DNA of 64,000 nt, taken from contig NC_079431.1 in NCBI RefSeq assembly GCF_026213295.1, positions 16,795,965-16,859,964 on the forward strand, given 5' to 3'. The stretch comes from Gadus chalcogrammus (taxonomy: Eukaryota; Chordata; Actinopteri; Gadiformes; Gadidae). Of the stretch, positions 33,541 through 47,751 are shown one piece after another. The notes beneath the pieces are model-generated. The model saw nothing but the letters and a program-made list of their open reading frames with translations, had not been told where the DNA came from and searched no databases. Both the position numbers and the translations under genes were made by a program. Positions within the stretch are counted from its first letter, which is position 1. Each line of letters begins with the position of its first letter.

Positions 33541-36500
33541 GACTCTAACCTTCTCCACTAATTATTGTCTGATGCCTGGAGCACAGATTCAAAATAAGTT
33601 GTTTTGGGGGTTGTTCACACAACCACCTGTATAGCCCTGCATATGTTGAGCCCAGCCCGCCTTTTAGACACAAGCAGGCTGACAAAACTTTTTTCTGACA
33701 CACAAAGGCATCTTAAAAGGTGTGTATTTCCGATAACATGTTTGAGCCTTTATACTGTTTCACCTGTGGCTAAACCCAGTGCATTAAAGCTTTGTCCTAT
33801 CCAGTGGTCTCTAATATGATGGGCTACAATTGAAGCCTTTTACAGTACAGAAAATCACTGTAATTACTCAAAATGGGGCTGCTAAAGGTTCGCATTGTAT
33901 TTCTTGACCCACATTTTCCATTTAACTTAATGTTATGCTCCTTTCTTGTATCAAATATTCACACTAGATGTAACAGCTAGTACTGGCTATGACCTTTTTT
34001 TAAAGAAGCAATATTTTTTACTAGAACAAGGCTGCGTGTAGAAAGACCATGTGGAAAAAAGACCTTTACCATTTCCATTTCTCTATTAAAGCTATCAGCT
34101 AACTAACTTATTAGAGGAGTGCCCTTTTACTTATGAGGTACACATGATTTTTAATAATATTTATGTATAAACATTCTTACCGAAATATGTATACAGCTAA
34201 AGAATGAAAGGTAGACCAAACAAACCAAAGAACCAAAGAAGGCTGGAGAAAATGGAAGGGAGTTTCAGGTGGTTGTTGAACATTACAGTGTCAGCAAGAA
34301 CTCTCGCTATACGTGGAGCTGAACATGAACACAGTGGATTAACACTGAAATGTGAAATAATATGGGCACTGTGGGACACATGGACTCTGTATCAGACTTT
34401 TTTTGATTATCACAACGCTATATGTTTAGGACCCCGCATCAAAGGAGGCGGCCAAAGCAACGTCTGATGTTGATAGAAGCCAGTAGGGTGTGCGAGAGGC
34501 CCTCTAGCCAGCGGTTTGTCTCGTCTATCCTCCGTCTCTTCTCTGACATCTGTCCCTGCGGTTCTGCTTTCATACAGCAACACACGTAATTCATTTAAAA
34601 AGGGGAAAGAAACAAGCTTTTTCTGTCGAGGACAAAGCAAACAGAAAAATCTGGAGGAAAACATCTGGGCCTCACATTGTCCTTCAGAAACGAACAACAT
34701 CCATTCATTAGAAAATGAGTGGTTTAATTCCCTTATCTTACTCCTCCTCTCCTCCCCCTCCTCCTCCTCTTTGTTGGAGGAGGAGGGAGGAGGGAGCAAA
34801 TGTTTTTGAACGAGCGCTTCTCCGAACCACAGTGGAGTGACTAGCACGGCTCTCTTCGTCTCATCTGTATTGTTTGAGTGGCAGTCCAAGGAACAGGAAA
34901 GGCAAAGATCGGTCTGGTATATCGACCCCCTCCTCTAATCATCTACAGCGGCCGCCACTGGAGTCGTGACATTTTGCAAAAGGCTGGATGAAGCCTTTTG
35001 CCCTCGGCCCATTCTTCAGGCCATCGATCCCCACTGCCGGAAAAGACCCCGTTGGTGGCTATGCAAACCCTTAGAGCCGTTGTGTCAAAGAGCCATCGTC
35101 TCGGAAGGCTTCTCTCACATTCATACGTTATAGTCAACTCTCTTTGGTCAATAGAAATATAGAGTCTGTGAAAACATGACCAGACACATTCTGGTGGATT
35201 TCCATCTTAAGTGGAAGTTCAGCCTTTTGAAAGTTTGAGGATGATTGTGTGCGAGTTGAATTCACTTGAAGGACAGTTGAAATAAGGAGAACCACCCTGC
35301 ATCGAATCCACAATGCAACCGGATGTAACACAATAACACAAAAAACTGCAAATTCTGCAATATGGCTATCTTTGTATTCATTGATTCTTTTGTAGAGCCA
35401 GACAATGTAATGATTCAACAAGGCTGTCACTAAATGCCAGTAAATATTTTAGCATTGATTCTCCCTCTCATGCCTTTTGTATTTTCCAAGCACTTTGATG
35501 AGAGGAAGTCAGGAGGAGTGAGACAAGTGGAACGTATCTAAGATAGATTTGACTTGGGGATTTGATGCAGTACTTCTGAGAAACGACCAAGGACCGGAGC
35601 TTGAAACACACTGCAGGCAATATACAGGTATATGAAACAATCACATTTCAGTTCACACAGTCACACCGAACTCGTCAAGTAAAGGTATTAATGTGAACAA
35701 CGGCAATGTAACCTGTTCATGCAACAGCTGCCTCAGGCTCCAGGACAAATGGAAAATGAAAACAAAAGTAGCTTGTCAACGTACGGAACATTTCATTTAT
35801 GCTATTTCAATAAATACAGTAATACGTGGCATCATATGAGAATGAGAAATATGAGTAATACCTTGCCAGGAGACAATCCTGATGAAATTCTGTTCCGCTA
35901 CACAGATCAGTCTGGACCTCTGACTACCTACATCGATTTCCTGAAGTTACAATGTTATCAGGGACATTGTTGTAGTTGATGACTTTTCGCGTCAATCATC
36001 ATACATTAGCAAATAACGATGTGAGTTTGGTGTGATGACGGACATTGAGGAGTAGCAACTTGCATGGTGCTGAGGTATTAAAACTGGTAATAAGCCACAG
36101 ATGCCGTGAGAGATCTGAACCAAGAAGACAAGGATGCCAGTTTGAACAAGTTTACCACACATAATTAATAAGAACCCAGTATACCTCGGAGCCCTCATCG
36201 ACCGTTCAACAAGAAATAAAGACAAGCATCAACAGGCCAGCCATTGTTTTATGTCTTAGAAATTGGTGGATGTCTGCTTTTATCGCCCCGCTTAGCCACT
36301 AAAGTAGACACAAAACGTATCTGTCACTTGGAACTTCTTGACGGATACTCCACTAAGGTTTGTAATTAGACCATGGATTTTCCGTGATGAATACTTTTCT
36401 TCTGCAAGGAGCTTAAGCGCCCCCACGTTTCTGTGAATCATGTTGGTTTTCTTGGCTTGTGAGTCTATGAATAACTCGTGGAGCATTTTGTAAATGGGAC

Positions 36501-37253
36501 ATCGTGTCTGGCAGATGGTGCTTCGATATCGGCCTCCCCCCACATCCCCTACAGCTCTGTATAACGAATGGCCAACTGATGTCCACCCCAATGTTCGCCA
36601 TATGCTTCTTTGGAGCTGAGCGGTGGCCATTTTGTGTTTACTACATAGTCATTTAGCATACACTTTAATATATTGCCACGCGTCATTAATGAGCTCAGAG
36701 GAGTGGAAAACCTTTTCCTAAGTATACACGGAAAATAGTATAATACGTTAAACAACCGGAAATAGTTAAACCAAATCATTAATTTCTAAATAATACTTTG
36801 TCATATTTCATTTTCTTTCACTTTTACAATATTCAGTGTAAAAATTCAATTTAATTGTGATAATAAAGTATATTTTAAGCCTTGGTGGTTACTGGTTAGC
36901 CACAGGCCTTTGCTGAAAGAGCCGAGTACAGCACTTGAGGTTCCGGACCCCTGAGCTAGAGCGTCCTACTCTAGGTCCCCTGAGAGGTACACCGTATAAC
37001 CTTTTGCATGGGCGTCGAACCAAAGCCAGCAGAGCCTGTTGAATTCTCAAACGTCTGAATTCTCCAGAGTTTTTGGAAATGACCACGCGTCACCAGGCGC
37101 TTTGGATCATCCCATCAGCCTAAAAAAAAATTGTTCGGTTCCGGTTTCCGACCGACCCTGTCAATTTATGTGCGACCCAAATAATTGTATGAGCTTAAAA
37201 AAAACAAAAAAAACGTTTTTGTACAGCACCTCTTCATTCTGTACAAGGATGAG

Positions 37254-37487
37254 CACGTTTTCTCGTTTTTAAATTGTAACGAACTACCTATCATTCGCTG
37301 CCGCTGAAAAAAATAAAATAAAAAAATAAAATAAATTCCCTACCTACCCATGGCCTCAACTGACAACCAACACGTTTTCTCGTTTTTAAATTGTAACGAA
37401 CTACCTATCATTCGCTGCCGCTGAAAAAAATAAAATAAAAAAATAAAATAAATTCCCTACCTACCCATGGCCTCAACTGACAACCAA
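37254..37487. repeat. 117-bp perfect tandem duplication
   Basis: The segment 37254-37370, beginning CACGTTTTCTCGTTTTTAAA and ending GACAACCAA, is repeated immediately at 37371-37487 with no difference that I can see. It includes an A-rich AAATAAAATA block. Confidence 0.95.
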
Positions 37488-38547
37488 CAGGAACCAAACT
37501 TTTTTTTTATAGGCCTAATGCCACCAGGGGAAGCCCACTTTACCCCATCGATCGGCTGCACAGCACGCTCCCGCCGTGGTCCTCTAATTGCTAGCGTGTG
37601 TGTGGGAGGGTTCTGGTCGCCACGGCGTTGCACTTTACTAAATGTCAGCGTGGATTGACAGAAGCGTTGGTGCAGGAGGGAGGAAATGTCCCCCCCGTCT
37701 CGGGTGCCGTTGTGTTATTATCTGGCGATGCCAGGTGAGATACAAACAAAAAAGGGCCTCAGCTCAGATTTATTGGCAGGAGAGGTCAGGGCAGGCCAGA
37801 GATTTCACCCACAGATGCAGCATCTGCGGTGGATACAAGAAAAAAAACAACACAACCGCTGACAAACACAAACCATGTGAAATTGCAATTGCCAGATCTG
37901 TAGCAATGAGGGCTGAAGGCACAAAAAGCCATGGTGTGATTGATTTAATGCTTGTTGAAGTCTCCGGCTGTTCCAAAGTGAAAGTAAAATTAAAAGCCTT
38001 CGGGGGCTTATCGGTGGCAAAGACAAGGCCTATAATGAATGCCTAGACTGGTGCCACGCGGACACGGGGAGTGAGTTAGCTTAGCGAGCGGAACGGCCAC
38101 TATTAACTCTCTGCTCAGCGCAGCCCCCCCATCAACCTACAACCCCCATTACCCCCCTCATGCTAACATGTTAGCTCTGATTAAAATTGCATGGGTCTCT
38201 TTGTGAGCATTTTGATCATAAAAATTGTTTGGCTGCAGTGGGGGGAGAGATGTAATTGTTAATATATGATGGGGTGGATTTCATTTAGTGTGTCGAGGTG
38301 AAAATGAAAAGTCCATCGGTTTGGTGTAAAGTTGTATTTGTCCATCTTTGACCTCAGTGTGAAAAACAGTGTACTTCTATTCCGGAGGGAGAGAGATGTT
38401 GCCATGCTCTTTGTTAAAGGGCTGGGCATGACCTGACCGGCTATTGCCCTTACAGCATACATCCACTCACACTTATCTCTCACTCTGAGATACTGCAACT
38501 CCCCCTCCAACTCTCTCATACACCCACTCTCTCAGCCCCCCCCCCGC

Positions 38548-38684
<137 letters not shown>

Positions 38685-39380
38685 AAAGAGAAACCAATGG
38701 CCCATCCTCATTTCTTTCACTCATTGTCAGTGTGCAGGAGACCTCTCTCTTATTATGTCGTAAGGAAAAAGCAATCGCTGCCCTACAAGTAGCAGCAAAG
38801 ACAGGGACATGTTACAGATGGCTTCCCTTTGATTTGCCTCCTCCCTCAAAAAAAAACAAAACCCTTTGAAGCGTGGTAGACTTCTGCTTTGATCATTCGA
38901 CTGTGGACTGCCAATGTTTACATGTGCATGACTGGGAATCGCTCTTGGTCAGTGTGGTCGCTGCGGAATCGGACCAAGAAGAACGCAACCGAGGATCTGC
39001 CAACGGCAGTCCTTTATTTATGTTAAGCATCTAGGATGCGTCCAATTTCTCCCTGATTGACTCGGGTTCACCCCCTCACAGTTGATATGCCACCGGACAT
39101 CCATCTGGTTTTACCGCACTCTCTTCCTCGTTGGAGTCCTGAGTGGTCCTGAAAAATACTCCTTGAAAATTCTATGTTTGGGCAGAAGTGTATACTGTTG
39201 GTATCAATGTGCACACCTTAAAGCTATAACATATATATTTATGACTGTCCTGACCTTTTGTTCTTTGGGACACCCTAATTCCCCTTCTGGGATTGATACA
39301 GTACATCTAATCTTAGCCTAATACATACTTCTGCACAAGTGCAAAGTCATGCAAACAAACAAACTTACACTCATTCAACT

Positions 39381-39610
<230 letters not shown>

Positions 39611-39830
39611 CAAACACTCACTCACTCACAATAGGATTATGCAACCCAAATTCCCCTTGTGATTTACAGCGATACTCTGCCGTGGCCTCTATCCTATAGC
39701 TTGACAGATGATCGCACTGCGATACCGTGAAGACCCACATTTACTCAACAACAGTGACTCAACAGCAGCAGCAGCAGCAGGTCTTTTGTCTGCATGGCGC
39801 AGAGTTTAGAGCTTTGCTTATCTGACAACG

Positions 39831-40030
39831 ATGACATTCATGTCAGACAGTTGGGTCTGTTTTGAACTGGTAAGTCGCTTAGCTCTATGTGAGTCCGACT
39901 CCTATCACAGTGGGAAATTAGGCTTTCCAATATACTTACCCTAGAGAGGGAAAGTATTTTGGAAGGCCTTGTCTGGCGTAAGCGTTTTACCAATTCAAAA
40001 TAGCCTCAACTCTTACGACATGAATGTCAC
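39831..40030. mobile_element. Foldback MITE
   Basis: ATGACATTCATGTC at 39831 is mirrored by GACATGAATGTCA ending near 40029. Further blocks (TTTTGAACTGGTAAGTCGCTTA left, TAAGCG then TTACCAATTCAAAA right) pair in register. The centre is itself palindromic around ATACTTACCCTAGAGAGGG. The arms are diverged. No coding sequence is present. Confidence 0.7.
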
Positions 40031-40354
40031 TCCCTGACCCAGCATATACAATCCTCTTGCTTCCTTGAAAGGGTGCCAGAGTTCTTTGGGACCACAAATA
40101 TGGGATAGTTTTTTCAGCAGCATGGATTCACATTGTGACAGTGTCAGTGATAGGCCAATATATGTGATAATAAAATCACAGGGACCAATAAGGCAATGTT
40201 TCTGTGCTGTTTCACTCAAATGGGATCCCGGCGGCCACTTATGGCGCCTGGATCTAGTCTGACTGGCCAACAGACCAGGGATTCCTTTATATGTTGAAGT
40301 TTTCCTGAGATTACTAATGTTCCTGAGCCCTCACTATTCATATCGAGTCATTTT

Positions 40355-40455
40355 AGGATGTCATTAAGGAGTAGGTATGGCTGAGGGCATCTTGTTTAAG
40401 GTTACCTGCAGGTTAGACTGCAAATATTGGGGATTGAAACTCATAGCAACAAAGT
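40355..40455 (-). mobile_element. SINE fragment, degenerate
   Basis: On the minus strand the segment has a decayed B box (GAGTTTCAATCCCC) followed by a body similar to that at 42530 (GCAGGTAACCTT...). Recognition is by resemblance to the other fragments in this window. Confidence 0.4.
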
Positions 40456-41914
40456 TTCCACATCATTGAATCTTCAATTTATTAATTTGGAATGCGACAA
40501 TCTTTTATTATGAACTCTTCCACCTTAAAAATCCTATCCTCAATATGAAAAATGACATCAAGCTGTTAATTCAACAGCTGTTTTTATTCAGCTTCGACTT
40601 TCGGTATCAACGTGGTTCGAAATGAGGGATGGTAAACATTGCCTCACACTGCATCATGGGATTACCTCAGTGTTAGATGAGCACTACATTTTGCCCAGGA
40701 TGGGACTGCTACTGGATCTTACTGTGGTGTCACCTAAGTAAACGCATCACTTACCCGTGCTGCTTAAACATGTCAATTAGATTCAGTTAGTTGTGCTTTC
40801 CGGAATCTGAAAATGTGACAGCTAATGCAGCAGTCGCTCTGCCATCACCATTCCAGCTGTCACACCTGCATAATTGCTCCAATTATGGTCTGCAGTCGTG
40901 TGATAACCAATTACCACGAGGGAGGTGGGCGGTGTGTGTGTGTGTGTGTGTGTGCACGCGGGCGCGTGTGTGTGTGTGTATGTGGGGGGGGGGGGGATAT
41001 GGAGCCATTGTTATGCCTTAATTAGAGTAGGTGGTTACTTAAAGCACCATTCAACTGTTTTCCTCTTCTCTTCTAATTCCAATCTATTGTCTCCTCACTT
41101 TTCTCCTACACTCTTCTCTTGTAATTTCATCTCATAACTCCTCTTCCCTCCTCTTATATCTTCTCCTTTCGCCTCTTCTCCCCTGCTCTTCCTCTCCTCC
41201 TCTCCTCTCCTCCTCTCCTCTCCTCCTCTCCTCCTCTCCTCCCGGATCAATCAACGCGTGATACAATAACGCTGTTTCCGACTGCACTCTCAAGCCTCCA
41301 GCGCTGTTCCTCCTGTGCTCCCAGGCCCTCGTTACAACGGAGGCTCTGCCTGAAACAAACCCGGCGTTGTGGTGACCTTCTTCTGACATTTAACTTAACA
41401 AGCTAAGACGCTGCGGGAGACTCTCGCATGCTCCCCCCAAAATCCACCCCCCTGCAACCTAACCCCATCATTCGCCCCCATCCTCCTCTCCGCAGAAGCC
41501 TCCCCCGAACATCCTCTGCCTAGTATCTTCACCCCAGCCTCCTCACCCCATCATTCACCCCCAACACCCTCCCCCCAGCATTCCCCCGAGCATCCTCTCC
41601 CTAGACAGAATCAGCCTCCCCCAGGGCCCATAGTGATGCTGCTGACGTATGATGCTTGGTTCATTGTTAGGAAAGCATTGATGTCTACTGCCTACCTTCA
41701 ACATGTCTATGAGAATAGTATGGTCGGAAAACAAGTATTTCATCCCGTATTGGGTTTAGCACGCATTCAGCCGAACAGAAAAATGGATGTAGCTGATGGT
41801 GAAAGAATGTGACTTGGAATGTAACTTATTGAATAAGGCATATTTTGTACCATGTTGGCCCTATTTATAATTGGAATAAGTAATTCAGGCATTCACAGTT
41901 TATGTTGTAAGTGT

Positions 41915-41916
<2 letters not shown>

Positions 41917-41953
<37 letters not shown>

Positions 41954-41955
41954 TG

Positions 41956-42025
<70 letters not shown>

Positions 42026-42044
42026 TGGGTGTGTGTGTGTGTGT
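41917..42044. repeat. (GT)n microsatellite
   Basis: About 128 bp of GT repeat with TT, GC and GG interruptions. Confidence 0.97.
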
Positions 42045-42529
42045 TTGTATTATGTGTGTCTTCATGCTTGCGCACTTTTGATCATAGTGTCTCCAACACC
42101 ACCTTATTATCCCCTTTCGGTGTTGTTCTCCACCAACAGAGTCAGCTTTCTGGCCCGTTTGGTGGGAAAGTTAAAGAAATATGAACAAAGACTGCTACGA
42201 AATGTTGAGAATGTTGAAATGCACAGAGGTATGTTTACCTGGTCGAGAAGATGGCTTGACGGTGGACTTGTTCTGGTGTGGTTAGGACTCCAAGCCCAAA
42301 GGTTCTTGGTTATATTCCCAATGTCCACACAGCCTACTCTTAGCCTTGAGCGAGTTGCACTTACCCCTTCCTGATAACCTGAATCTGAAAATAAAAAACA
42401 TCATGCACTTTATGCTACCTTTTACTATTTTATGCTGTATTTCGCCCTATTGAACCAATACTGCAATGACAACAAAGTATGATTTTCACTATTTTCACTA
42501 TTCAAAGAATCGCGTGAATTTTAGATACA

Positions 42530-42620
42530 TGTCATCAGGGGGCAGGTAGGGTTTGAGGAATCTTGCTCAAGGACGCCTACAGGTAGACTGGGGACATGGG
42601 GGTGGAAGTTGAACCAAATC
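42530..42620 (-). mobile_element. SINE fragment, degenerate
   Basis: The plus strand reads GAATCTTGCTCAAGGACGCC, the antisense of the CTTGAGCAAG body of fish SINEs, followed by a decayed B box near 42600. Confidence 0.5.
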
Positions 42621-42701
42621 AAATGTAGTGTCATCTCACCTAATGGGATAGGGGGTTGGCAGAGAGGATGAGCTGGTGCTGGTGGTGGAGGGTGAGAGTT
42701 A

Positions 42702-42807
<106 letters not shown>

Positions 42808-43902
42808 TGCGTGCCAGGGGTTTTGTGTGGGCGTACCTGTGTGAGCTCATTACCTCACTGGTTTTGTTTGTTGCTGACTGGCATGACGGGCGTCACGTCA
42901 CACTACATTTAGTCATACCGTTGACCTTTGTAAGGCATGAGATGGAATCCACCCCTTGTGAATCATTGTTTGTATTGGATCCCAGTAGATATGACTGAAC
43001 TGGAGTACCGTGTCAATTAAGAGATATTACTCAATGTTACAGCCAACCCAAGCTCCAAAACAAAACACACGGATGTTGGAACGCACGCATGTTTCAACCA
43101 ATCCAGATAGTGTTACATATACACATACATATGTGTATATACACATATATATGTATACATTCACATATACACCAATATACTCCAGTCTATATATATATAT
43201 TTTATACTATTATTTTGAACTAACCATATTCAATCAAAAACCTTTCTATATTATACCTGTAGAGGTTGATTAACATAACTTCAAACTTGCTCGGCGCTGC
43301 AACAAGGGCAATGAAGGACATCCCCTGTCACCTTGGGGATGAAATAAGCACCCGGGCCACCTTATCTCTCTGTCCAGTCTCTGCTCTCTGGAGCCGTGCT
43401 CTCCCTTAACCTCAAGGGGAGAGAGGCCAAGACCGCTACTCCCCCCCCCCCCCCCTTATCCATCCATCCATCGGCTGGACACAGAGCCTCAGTGGAGGGC
43501 CCTGCAGATCCCCCCCTGAATGCGGTCGGCCAGCCGCGGGAGCCGATGTTCAGGAAAGCCATTACGCCACGCCGTGCCGAGGCGGTGATTTAGAACGTTG
43601 ACAGGGGGGGGGCCGCCGGGCCCCGCAGAGGTGGTGGCCAACACTGCCGCAGGGACCTGAGTCTCTGCGGCTTGGCCCCGAGACGCGTGTTAGGAATAGT
43701 AATGGAGACGGAGTGGGGGAACGGGTGTGTGTTGTTTGGAGTGCTGCTGGTGCCTTATCTAATATACTATATGCAGTGTACACTGTTAGGAGGTAGGTGT
43801 GTGTACGTGTGTGTGCGACTGTTGTTTTTTGGTTTGTTTGTGAATTAAATTGTATACTGTATATGAGGTTGGAAAAAGTAAATATGGAACACAGTCGTAT
43901 AG

Positions 43903-44013
<111 letters not shown>

Positions 44014-44945
44014 GGATTATATGTTTATACGTGCAGGTTTATGAGTGCAGTTGTGCTGTGGGCATGTGTAGGAGGAATAGTGTGATGCACATTGCTAGAT
44101 ATAAATACACAAATACATGTGTATGTGCAAGGTCAACTCCCTCTTTGTTCCTGTGTGTGTGTGGATGGAAAGAGTGTTGACTTAACTGTCAACCACTAAC
44201 ACACATTTCAGGGATGTTCAAACAATAACACTCAGGATACTTCATCCGCTTATCTCCGGGCTGCAGTTGTGTTCTGGCGTTATCCCCTCAAAACTAGACC
44301 AAAAGTCATTCCTTTGTGATGGCTGAAAACCCACACCTAAGCAGAGGCAATATCCCTTGCATCGGTTTCACTTGTCTTACCGATGGGCCTTTTGTGATTG
44401 GATCTGTGATCAGATCTGTGTCTTCACCTGACTGCAAACTCTCTTGCCAAACATGTGAATCAGATCTCTGGTTCGAGCTATTTATTTCAGACACTTCTCG
44501 GTAAAATGCCGTTTTAACTTTTTATTTTTAGCTTAAAGTGTTCTGTATTGTCTGCTTAAAGTGTAAGGCCTGCATCCGTGATTCAGGAGAGAATAGCGGA
44601 TGTGACCGGTAAATTTGTTTTACATTCCTCAACAAACATTACTGAAAATTACTGAATATCGGAATTTCATGGAGCATAATGTATTTTAGAATACAAAACC
44701 AACTTTCTTTGGTGCAGAAGCAAAAGTTACCTAATTGTAATGTTCTGGTTTAATAATCTTTATTGGAATGGTAATACACAATGTTGACCGAAGACATGCA
44801 AGCATTCCGGGGATTGACAAAGTCTGGTCAAATCTTGTCCTTTGCACATTGTATCGCAGTTTTGCACAGAAGGCGCTGTTTAAAAAAAGTTTGATATGAT
44901 TTTCTCGCTCACTGACACCCCCCTCTCTCTCTCTCTCTCACCCAG

Positions 44946-45149
44946 CACTAGAGGCCCAGGCTGCGCCCTTCATCTTCAACGAGCTGTGTGTGATGAAGGA
45001 GGACGCGGGGCCCTGCAAGGCCATGAAGGACCACTTCTTCTTCGACATCGACGTGGGCCGCTGCCGCCTATTTGAGTACGGCGGCTGCGGCGGGAACGAC
45101 AACAACTTCCAGACCATAGAAGCCTGCGAGCAGACCTGCCTGGTGTCTG
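44946..45149 (+). CDS. tfpi: tfpi exon encoding Kunitz domain 1
   Basis: This 204-nt exon (phase 1 in and out) encodes a short linker (ALEAQAAPFIFNE) and one complete Kunitz inhibitor domain with all six cysteines. They lie in ELCVMKEDAGPCKAM, DHFFFDIDVGRCRLFEYGGC and NNFQTIEACEQTC. The reactive-site P1 residue, after the second cysteine, is Lys followed by Ala (GPCKA), as in human TFPI Kunitz-1, which binds factor VIIa. FFF, YGGC and the GNxNNF-like GNDNNF are the Kunitz core signatures. TFPI2 has Arg here, and the Kunitz-2 exon downstream also excludes TFPI2. The acceptor has a second AG six bases on (CAG/CACTAG/AGG), so two in-frame acceptors are possible. The donor is GTAGGT. Confidence 0.97.
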
Positions 45150-45902
45150 GTAGGTTCCTTCTGTCTGTTATGTTATTCTGTCATTTAGTTTGTTTGTCTG
45201 TCAGGTGAGGTCAGGTCAGCTCATGTCTTGTCTGCCTGTTGTTCGTTTGGTCCTTCCTGTCATGTCCTGTCTTACTCGTCCGACTATCTGTCTGCTCACC
45301 TGCCCCCATGCCTTTCTCTCTGCCCATCTGTATTTCCTTCTGTCTATGTCTGTATGTCTCTCATTCTGTCCGTATGCCTACCTGCCTGCCTGTCTGTCTT
45401 TCTGTCTGTCCGTCTATCTTTTTGTCCTCCTGCATATCTGTCTTCCCCTTTGTCTGTCTGCCTGTCTGTCTGTCCATCTGTCCTTCTTACTACAGATAAG
45501 AACAGCGTTGACACCCTGAAATATTGTCTCTCTATAAAGAGTCAAAGCGACCTTTGAGTGACGGTTGTGCTGTCCTAAATCCAACCTTCTCAGCTCGACC
45601 GCTGGCCATGATAAAAGCCATTATCAGAACCATTAGAACCGCAAGTGCATCCTCTCCTCCTCGCTCATCATGGGCTATATTTAACAATTCCATATTTCGC
45701 AAACAATTAACATTCTGTTCACAGTGGCTGACCATGCGTAGCACCACATTTTCCCTGAGTCACTTAAACTTAACGACGGCTGCAAAGTACCCCGCTCCGT
45801 GTTGTTCACTGTGAGCTGCTGCTTAACACAGTATCTATCCATCCTATGAATATTCATGAGAAGACATAAAACGTATCTGCACTTTGGCTCTATAGCATAG
45901 TG

Positions 45903-46104
<202 letters not shown>

Positions 46105-47751
46105 TGAGTATTCAGAATAAATCCCTTGTGAGTATTTCATTGTTCTGTCTGCCTGGCAGAAAACAAAATCAATGACCTAGTTTTGTTTTCCAGTGACTAA
46201 ACAAAACAATCATTGATACATTTTTAATGCCATTACTCTCAAAATGTCAGAGGTATAAACATCTCTTTATCTCCATGTCTATAAGTCCATCCGCCAATAC
46301 TTAACTGTGTGTTGTGAAGAGCCCGAACCTATACCGGCTGCAGTAAATGAACCCAGTTGTCAATGAAGGCATGAGAACAGAGAGAATATACTCCTCTACC
46401 TTCGCTGCATAATGGATAAAAATTCAGAGCCAGGTCCGACTGATGTGCTGATAACTAGGTGATCACAGCCTCCGTTATATAACCGCGCCACGCCCAGTTC
46501 AGCAGTTATTTTGTTTGCACCAGAAAATCGTTAGGAGAGAAAAGTAGGAAGGAGAGGAAAGCATTGCGCCGGGGAGGCCCAAGAGAATTTTTAGAATAAA
46601 CTATTTACTGAACAATGGAGAGAAGTTGTTTGTCTTTTTCACTTAAACTCAGCATAACAACGCCCCCCCCCCCGATAGCATTAAGTGTCTGATGAATGTG
46701 GAATGATTTCCTGAGCTTTACAAAAACAAAAACATCAACTATGCACAGGGTAAATATACGCTGCATTATTAGCATCTCTCGTTCTCTTGTTGCGGATAGT
46801 ATCAGGGCAACTTAACCCCCTTCTATCCATAATCAGCATCTCTCTTTACAAAGTATCCTGTCACACACAAGGTCTAAGTCCAGGGTAAAAGCAGGATGAG
46901 TGCGTTGGCACTCCAACCCAACGGCTTATACCTGACGAGATGAATACATGTGTGGTGGTGTAAGCACCGCCGTGACTCAAGATGCACAAATCGAATAAAA
47001 AAAATACTGAAACATACTCCCCCCCGCCCACACCCCCAACCTAAGCTGACATCTAATAAATCTGCCGTTGTCGACAGCGCTGTGCGTGGCACAAACGTGG
47101 ATCAGGCACCAACTGATGATTCTTTCTGATCTGATCATTCTTTCTTGAGTTGATGTCAAGGTTACAAGTCATGTCGAAGCTGTGTTAGACAGGGCTTTAC
47201 ATGTTGCGTGTACACACACCTTTGTGTGTGACTTATTTGAACTACTTTCATTCCCCTCCTGTCCTTTAGATTGTAAAAGATTATGGCTGTGCATGAGCCG
47301 TGACATAATAACATGTAATAAGAACATAGTATTATGCCCAATGTTTGGACTGTATTGATGAGAGAAATGTCATTATAGATCCTAGTTCATATGTCATATA
47401 GTTGTAGCAAGTTCCATAGCATTTGTTTGCATAGCAGATGGAATAAAACGACAGTCCACAGCCAAAAATAAAACATCAGTAGGCCAGCAACGTTCACTCT
47501 TTATGTCAATGTGATCTTGAACACACCCCAAACAGGCCTTGATCTTAACTCACAAGTTAATTTATACAGCACCCTTCAAACCGATGGCCAAACATAGTGC
47601 TGAACCTAGCCAAGAATCCCAGTTTAAACACATTTAAAGAACAATCAATAAAGTCAATGATGGGCAATGATCCCCAAAATGAACTATATTCCAGTCACAT
47701 GCTCTTGGTGTTGATGACTTGGTATGTTTTGCTGTTTAACGTAGCTTTTTT

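Noticed and set aside
35719..35979. 86-residue plus-strand frame in tfpi intron 1
   Set aside because: No recognisable domain. Length is within chance expectation for this base composition, and nothing supports splicing.
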